Source: Treponema primitia ZAS-1 (GTDB lineage Bacteria > Spirochaetota > Spirochaetia > Treponematales > Breznakiellaceae). Taken from it: a stretch of 6,571 nucleotides of DNA. The notes under the pieces were generated by a model. The model worked only from the letters and a program-made list of their open reading frames with translations, had not been told where the DNA came from and ran no database searches. The DNA lies in NCBI RefSeq assembly GCF_000297095.1, contig NZ_AEEA01000072.1, forward strand, positions 1 through 6,571, read 5' to 3'. The translations under genes and the position numbers were made by a program. Below are positions 1 to 3,781 of the stretch, piece after piece. Position 1 is the first letter of the stretch. Every line of letters starts with the position of its first letter.

Positions 1-1788
1 AGTATCAGCGGCAATACCGCCGGCGGCTCAGGCGGCGGGGTGTATTCACTTGCAAGCTTCACCATGAGCGGTGGAACCATCAGCAATAATTTCGCAAGTT
101 CAAATTGGGAACAGGGCGGCGGCGGGGTGTGGGCCGGCGGAACTTTCACCATGACCCGGGGAACCATCAGCGGAAATACCGCAGGCTGGGGCGGTGGGGT
201 GTGGGTGGACTCCGACAAGACCTTTACCATGAGCGGCGGGAACATCAGCGGGAATATAGCCAATGGTAGTGACAGTCGCGGCGGCGGCGGGGTGTATGTA
301 AATAGTGGTGATGAAGAAAACGATATCGATAGTGGTAAATTTTATATGTCCGGCGGAACCATCAGCGGGAATTATGGCAATGGCAACGGCGGCGGGGTAT
401 TTGCAAATGGGGGCGTCGGCGCCGTATTTTCCATAACCGGGGGCAGTATCAGCGGCAATACCTCCAGCGGCTCAGGCGGCGGGGTAACACTCCTCGCTGA
501 TGGGACCTACACCATGGGCGGGGGAACCATCAGCAATAATACCGCAGCAAATGGCGGCGGCGGCGGGGTGTATTTCCTCGGTTTTGATAATCCAGCTAAC
601 CAATTCATAATGAGTGACGGGATCATCAGTGGGAACACTGCCAAGGCAGGCGGCGGGCTACTCGTCAACAGCAAAGGGACCTTCATCATGAATGGGGGTA
701 CTATCAGGGGGAACACCGCCACTGAGGGCGGGGATAGCGGCGGCGGCGGCGGGGTGAATGTTGATGGAGCGAACTTCACTATGACCGGGGGTATCATCAG
801 CGGGAATGCTGCACCCCGCGGCGGAGGGGTGCATGTGTATGGTAGTGGTTGGTCCGGCACCTCCGGCTTCTTCACCATGACTGACGGGACTATCAGCGGG
901 AACACCTCCACTGCGGACGGGGACAGCGGCGGCGGCGGGGTGTGGGTCTATGAAAAGGGGACCTTCACCATGGACGGCGGCAGTATCAGCGGCAATACCG
1001 CCCGGGGTGAGGGCGGTGGAGTAGGCATCCACAGTAATGATGGACAAATCGCGTATTTTACCATGAGTGACGGGATTATTAGTGATAATACTGTCACCAA
1101 TGCCACTTACTGGAACGGCGGTGGCGGAGTATGGATAGCCTTTGGCACGATCTTTACCATGACTGGTGGCAGTATCAGCGCCAATACTGCCAATGACATG
1201 GGCGGCGGGGTGCGTGTATACGGAGCGAGCTTCACCATGGGTACCGGGGGCAGTATCACCGGTAATAGAACAACGAATGGTAATGGCGGCGGGGTATATG
1301 TCAGCGGCGATGGCGAAGGCGACCTCACATCCTTCACCATGAACGGAACTAGCAGTGTCACCGGCAATACCGCAAGTAGTAACGGCGGCGGGGTATGGCT
1401 GGGCGGATCTAACGATGGCTCCCTCTTCACCATGAGCGATACAAGCAGTGTCAGCGGTAATACCGCCGGTGATAAAGGCGACGGGGTGTATCTCGAAGGG
1501 GTTTCGGTCATCGAAATGTCCGGGGCGCCGACGATCTCCCCTAATCCGGTCTACCTGACAAGCGGCCATTTTATTACCGTAACCGGGCCTTTGACCGGCA
1601 GCGACTTTACGGTGGTCCTCGATTCAGAGGTGACCACACCCGGGACCGTCCTGGTTAAGGGGACCACATTACCACCCTATGCCACTGCCTATAGCCTGAT
1701 CGCTAATGATGGGGCGAAATTCGACTCTGTCCCCCCGCTTGCGCTGTCATTCACAGAAGGTAGTAACAAGATAACGATAGGAGAGTAG
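1..1788 (+). CDS. Repetitive parallel beta-helix (pectin-lyase-like) surface or secreted protein, 5' end outside window
   Basis: The frame is open from base 1 and already inside a repeat, so the true start and any signal peptide lie upstream; a GTG at base 40 is an internal valine codon, not a credible start. The visible 595 residues end at a TAG at 1786-1788. Residues 20-503 are 16 tandem repeats of 26-39 residues (mean about 30). Each has a core like FTMSGGTISGNTA, a variable loop, then GGGV plus a short strand. Regular hydrophobic/Gly/Asn ladders of this kind are typical of right-handed parallel beta-helices, as in adhesins and Chlamydia-type polymorphic proteins with GGAI motifs. The last 90 or so residues, from the degenerate repeat IEMSG onward, are beta-rich and Thr/Val/Pro-rich. 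I see no C-terminal autotransporter barrel, no LPxTG motif and no catalytic motif. No cysteine is visible. A role in adhesion or as a surface structure is inference; secretion is likely but unproven without the N-terminus. Confidence 0.85.
   Translation, partial: SISGNTAGGSGGGVYSLASFTMSGGTISNNFASSNWEQGGGGVWAGGTFTMTRGTISGNTAGWGGGVWVDSDKTFTMSGGNISGNIANGSDSRGGGGVYVNSGDEENDIDSGKFYMSGGTISGNYGNGNGGGVFANGGVGAVFSITGGSISGNTSSGSGGGVTLLADGTYTMGGGTISNNTAANGGGGGVYFLGFDNPANQFIMSDGIISGNTAKAGGGLLVNSKGTFIMNGGTIRGNTATEGGDSGGGGGVNVDGANFTMTGGIISGNAAPRGGGVHVYGSGWSGTSGFFTMTDGTISGNTSTADGDSGGGGVWVYEKGTFTMDGGSISGNTARGEGGGVGIHSNDGQIAYFTMSDGIISDNTVTNATYWNGGGGVWIAFGTIFTMTGGSISANTANDMGGGVRVYGASFTMGTGGSITGNRTTNGNGGGVYVSGDGEGDLTSFTMNGTSSVTGNTASSNGGGVWLGGSNDGSLFTMSDTSSVSGNTAGDKGDGVYLEGVSVIEMSGAPTISPNPVYLTSGHFITVTGPLTGSDFTVVLDSEVTTPGTVLVKGTTLPPYATAYSLIANDGAKFDSVPPLALSFTEGSNKITIGE
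58..1509 (+). repeat. Array of 16 protein-coding tandem repeats (about 78-117 bp each)
   Basis: Repeat lengths in residues, in order from base 58, are 29, 26, 39, 29, 27, 32, 26, 31, 32, 31, 31, 32, 26, 34, 31 and 28. They sum exactly to the start of a degenerate 17th unit at 1510 (IEMSGAP). Bases 1-57 are the tail of a further unit. The core from the FTM triplet to the Asn of SGN is almost fixed in length. The variation sits in two loops: between NTA and GGG, and between the GGGV strand and the next FTM. Fixed core with variable loops fits stacked beta-helix coils. At DNA level the conserved parts read ttcaccatgagc, atcagcggcaatacc and ggcggcggggtg. Confidence 0.9.
1510..1785 (+). other. C-terminal beta-rich cap region of the beta-helix protein
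   Basis: After the last full repeat the sequence loses the GGGV and SGNT signatures. It becomes a stretch of about 90 residues with strand-like segments such as FITVTGPL, DFTVVLD, TVLVKGT and KITIGE. This could cap the open end of the helix or act as a secretion or attachment signal. It is too short for a 12-strand outer-membrane autotransporter barrel of about 270 residues. The protein ends directly after ITIGE without a hydrophobic tail or basic sorting segment. I do not recognise a named domain. Confidence 0.5.
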
Positions 1789-1891
1789 CCGTTCTTTCCA
1801 ATATTTGGTAGAGTTCTCCGATAATAATACTCGGAATTGAAGGAAAAAAACTATTCTCAGGCAAGCGCAGTTTTGATAAAAAGGAGTGTAG
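1789..1891 (+). promoter_or_regulatory. Intergenic region, AT-rich, with weak promoter-like elements
   Basis: This 103-bp gap is clearly more AT-rich than the flanking genes. A -10-like TAATAAT lies at 1822-1828, and an alternative TAATAC at 1825-1830. Candidate -35 elements (TTGGTA at 1805-1810, TTTCCA at 1795-1800) are not at the standard 16-18 bp spacing, so a sigma-70 promoter is possible but weak. A 5-bp inverted repeat (TCCGA 1817-1821, TCGGA 1831-1835, 9-nt loop) is followed by no T-tract and is not a convincing terminator. The region therefore could carry the promoter of the cyclase operon, or be read through from the upstream gene. Confidence 0.3.
1881..1886 (+). promoter_or_regulatory. 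Shine-Dalgarno site for the cyclase, selects the GTG start
   Basis: AAGGAG lies 5 nt upstream of the GTG at 1892-1894. The only other nearby GTG (1886-1888) is followed at once by TAG, and the ATG at 1902 is out of frame, so the GTG at 1892 is the best start. Confidence 0.85.
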
Positions 1892-3781
1892 GTGCCCAGG
1901 GATGCTAAAAAGCCCAGCGCCGCCAGGGTAAAGTACCCTATCGGCTTTAAGCTGGTTGCAATTATTACTATTCTCCTCCTGGTCTCTTTAGGCGCCATTA
2001 CCGCCCTGGTGTCGGTGATGGTTTCCTCGGATCTGCGGGTCACTGCGGAGGAAAACAACTTCAGTGTCAATAAACGTTCCGCCTCGGAGGCGGAAACTAC
2101 CCTTGCCACGGTCAGGTCCAGCGTGTTGGTGCTGCTGGATACCCTGAATGCGGTGGGCTCCTCCCAGGCGGCCCTTTCCCGGCAGGCTGCGGCCTTCTTT
2201 TTTGAGCGGAACCAGGACATCGCAGCTATTGTAATCACCGGGGATAGGGAGCTGGTCAACAACCGGTTTTTCCTGGCTAACGAGTTGGAAAGCGATCTGG
2301 TGGGGGAATTTATGGCCCGCCAGCGGGAGGCGGTGGACCGTTCCCGGTCCGGGGAAACCCTGCTCCTGAACGCCGCGCCCATATTTCATATCCCCCTGCT
2401 GGCCCTGCTCTTTCCCTGGCAGGAAACCGGCTCCGAGGAAGTGGTGCTTATCCTCTTTTCCTCCGATTCCTTAAACGACAATTTTGGGCAGGGTGTTAAT
2501 TCTTCGTATATGATCAACGATGCCGGGGATATCCTGGTCCACCCGGATTACGAGCTTGTCCGGGCCGGGGCCAATGCGGCAAACCAGCCCTTTGTGGAAG
2601 CCCTGCGGGAAAGCCAGGAACGGAATCTTCAAACCCTGTATACCGACCGGGACGGCGGGCGGTACTTCGGGGCTTTTCAGAAACTTTCCGTGGCCAACGC
2701 CGTGGTGATCACCAATGTGGAATACAATGTGGTCTTCGAGGGAATCGCCGCTACCACCCGGCGGAATATCTACCTCACCGGGGCGGTGCTTTTTGTTTCT
2801 ATCATCCTGATCTGGCTTTTCAGTAAAACTATTTCCCGGCCCCTGAAGGGCCTTACGGTGGTGGCAGGGCAGATCGAGGAAGGCTTGTTTGAACAGAACC
2901 TGGTTTCTAAAAGCCGGGACGAATTGGGGGTGCTTACCCAGAGTTTCAGCCGTATGAGTAAGGCCCTGGGGATCTTCGGCCGGTTTACCAACCGGGAAAT
3001 AGCCCTTGGGGCCATGCGGGGGGAGATCAAGCCCGGTGGCCAGCCCAAACACGGGACGGTGTTTTTCTCGGATATCCGTAACTTTACTTCCATATCAGAG
3101 GAATTCGCCCGGCATTACGGTGATGAATCTTCCGACCGTATTGTCGCTTGGCTTAACGAGTATTTAACCCGCATGGTGGACTGCGTAGAGAAAACCAACG
3201 GGGTGGTGGACAAATTTATCGGCGACTCGGTGATGGCCCATTGGGGAACCGCCTATACCTCAGGCAGCCCGGAGGCGGACGCCTTAAACGGTGTGCGGGC
3301 GGCATTGATGATGCGGGAAGCCCTCTACCAGATGAACAAGGACCGGGGGGAAAATGATCCCGCCAATCCCCGGATACGCATTGGCTGCGGCATCAATTCA
3401 GGGGTCGTTACCGCCGGGCAGATAGGCTCGGAACAGCGGATGGAATACACGGTTATCGGGGATGCGGTAAACCTGGCGAGCCGTACCGAGGCGCTCAACA
3501 AGCCCCTGGGGACGGATATCCTTATCACCGAAGACACCTGGAACCTGGTGGGAAAACACCTGATAACAGAAGAAATGCCTTCAGTAGAGGTGAAAGGAAA
3601 ATCCAAGCCCGTGCGGATGTTTGCGGTGGTGAACTTCAAAGAAGATATGGCCATAGAGGGGCAGCTCCAGCCCCAAACCTTGGCGGAACTGAGGGATATG
3701 CTGGGGATCATCCCCCCGGATTTGAGTAAGGTTAATACCAATGCGGAAGAGAAAAAGTACAAAATCGGTTCCGGCGAATAA
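1892..3781 (+). CDS. Membrane class III adenylate cyclase with periplasmic Cache-like sensor and HAMP domain
   Basis: Predicted to make cAMP from ATP under control of a periplasmic ligand, at the inner membrane. The protein has 629 residues, starting at GTG behind a good AAGGAG. Order: basic N-terminus; TM1 about 19-44; periplasmic sensor about 45-290, with a Cache-type NDAGDILVHPDY segment at 209-220; TM2 about 293-312; HAMP about 313-362; a short linker; cyclase catalytic domain about 386-578. Catalytic residues match class III enzymes: metal-binding Asp394 (FSDIRNFT) and Asp445 (KFIGD), purine-contact Lys441 and Thr520 (EYTVIGD), transition-state Asn527 and Arg531 (NLASR), and a VKGK lysine near 568-570. 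Lys plus Thr at the purine positions indicates ATP specificity and the class IIIb type. All key residues are on one chain, so a homodimer with two active sites is expected. The ligand is unknown. The next gene begins inside this one. The last 45 or so residues lie outside the catalytic fold. Confidence 0.93.
   Translation: MPRDAKKPSAARVKYPIGFKLVAIITILLLVSLGAITALVSVMVSSDLRVTAEENNFSVNKRSASEAETTLATVRSSVLVLLDTLNAVGSSQAALSRQAAAFFFERNQDIAAIVITGDRELVNNRFFLANELESDLVGEFMARQREAVDRSRSGETLLLNAAPIFHIPLLALLFPWQETGSEEVVLILFSSDSLNDNFGQGVNSSYMINDAGDILVHPDYELVRAGANAANQPFVEALRESQERNLQTLYTDRDGGRYFGAFQKLSVANAVVITNVEYNVVFEGIAATTRRNIYLTGAVLFVSIILIWLFSKTISRPLKGLTVVAGQIEEGLFEQNLVSKSRDELGVLTQSFSRMSKALGIFGRFTNREIALGAMRGEIKPGGQPKHGTVFFSDIRNFTSISEEFARHYGDESSDRIVAWLNEYLTRMVDCVEKTNGVVDKFIGDSVMAHWGTAYTSGSPEADALNGVRAALMMREALYQMNKDRGENDPANPRIRIGCGINSGVVTAGQIGSEQRMEYTVIGDAVNLASRTEALNKPLGTDILITEDTWNLVGKHLITEEMPSVEVKGKSKPVRMFAVVNFKEDMAIEGQLQPQTLAELRDMLGIIPPDLSKVNTNAEEKKYKIGSGE
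3727..3731 (+). promoter_or_regulatory. Probable Shine-Dalgarno for the FecR/Fn3 gene, inside the cyclase coding region
   Basis: TAAGG lies 9 nt upstream of the ATG at 3741. The first in-frame stop upstream is TGA at 3723-3725 and there is no other start between, so 3741 is the most upstream start possible. The site is only moderate, which fits translation coupled to ribosomes finishing the cyclase. Confidence 0.5.

Noticed and set aside
114..131. G-rich segments in the beta-helix gene as G-quadruplexes
   Set aside because: Most runs are GG interrupted by C, and four close runs of three G were not found in the segments I examined. The G-richness is explained by Gly codons.
507..911. Pro-rich antisense frame, with a similar one at 1107-1511
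   Set aside because: The poly-Pro runs are the complement of the GGC/GGG glycine codons of the real gene, and there is no independent motif.
1..1509. Repeat array as a CRISPR
   Set aside because: The units are in-frame multiples of three, vary in length and encode a continuous protein; there are no uniform repeats with unique spacers.
658..1569. Long open frame on the - strand (about 303 codons) opposite the beta-helix repeats
   Set aside because: It arises because the repeated GC-rich units keep stop codons out of the antisense frames. The + strand protein has clear structural periodicity, and the antisense product only mirrors the repeats.
1817..1835. Inverted repeat as a rho-independent terminator
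   Set aside because: The stem is only 5 bp with a 9-nt loop, and it is followed by an A-rich rather than T-rich stretch.
1747..2382. Antisense frame of about 211 codons over the start of the cyclase
   Set aside because: It lies opposite a well-supported cyclase with a good Shine-Dalgarno. Its product shows no domain.
2471..3093. Antisense frames over the cyclase HAMP and catalytic region
   Set aside because: The + strand encodes all class III catalytic residues in one frame; the antisense frames are by-products of its codon use.
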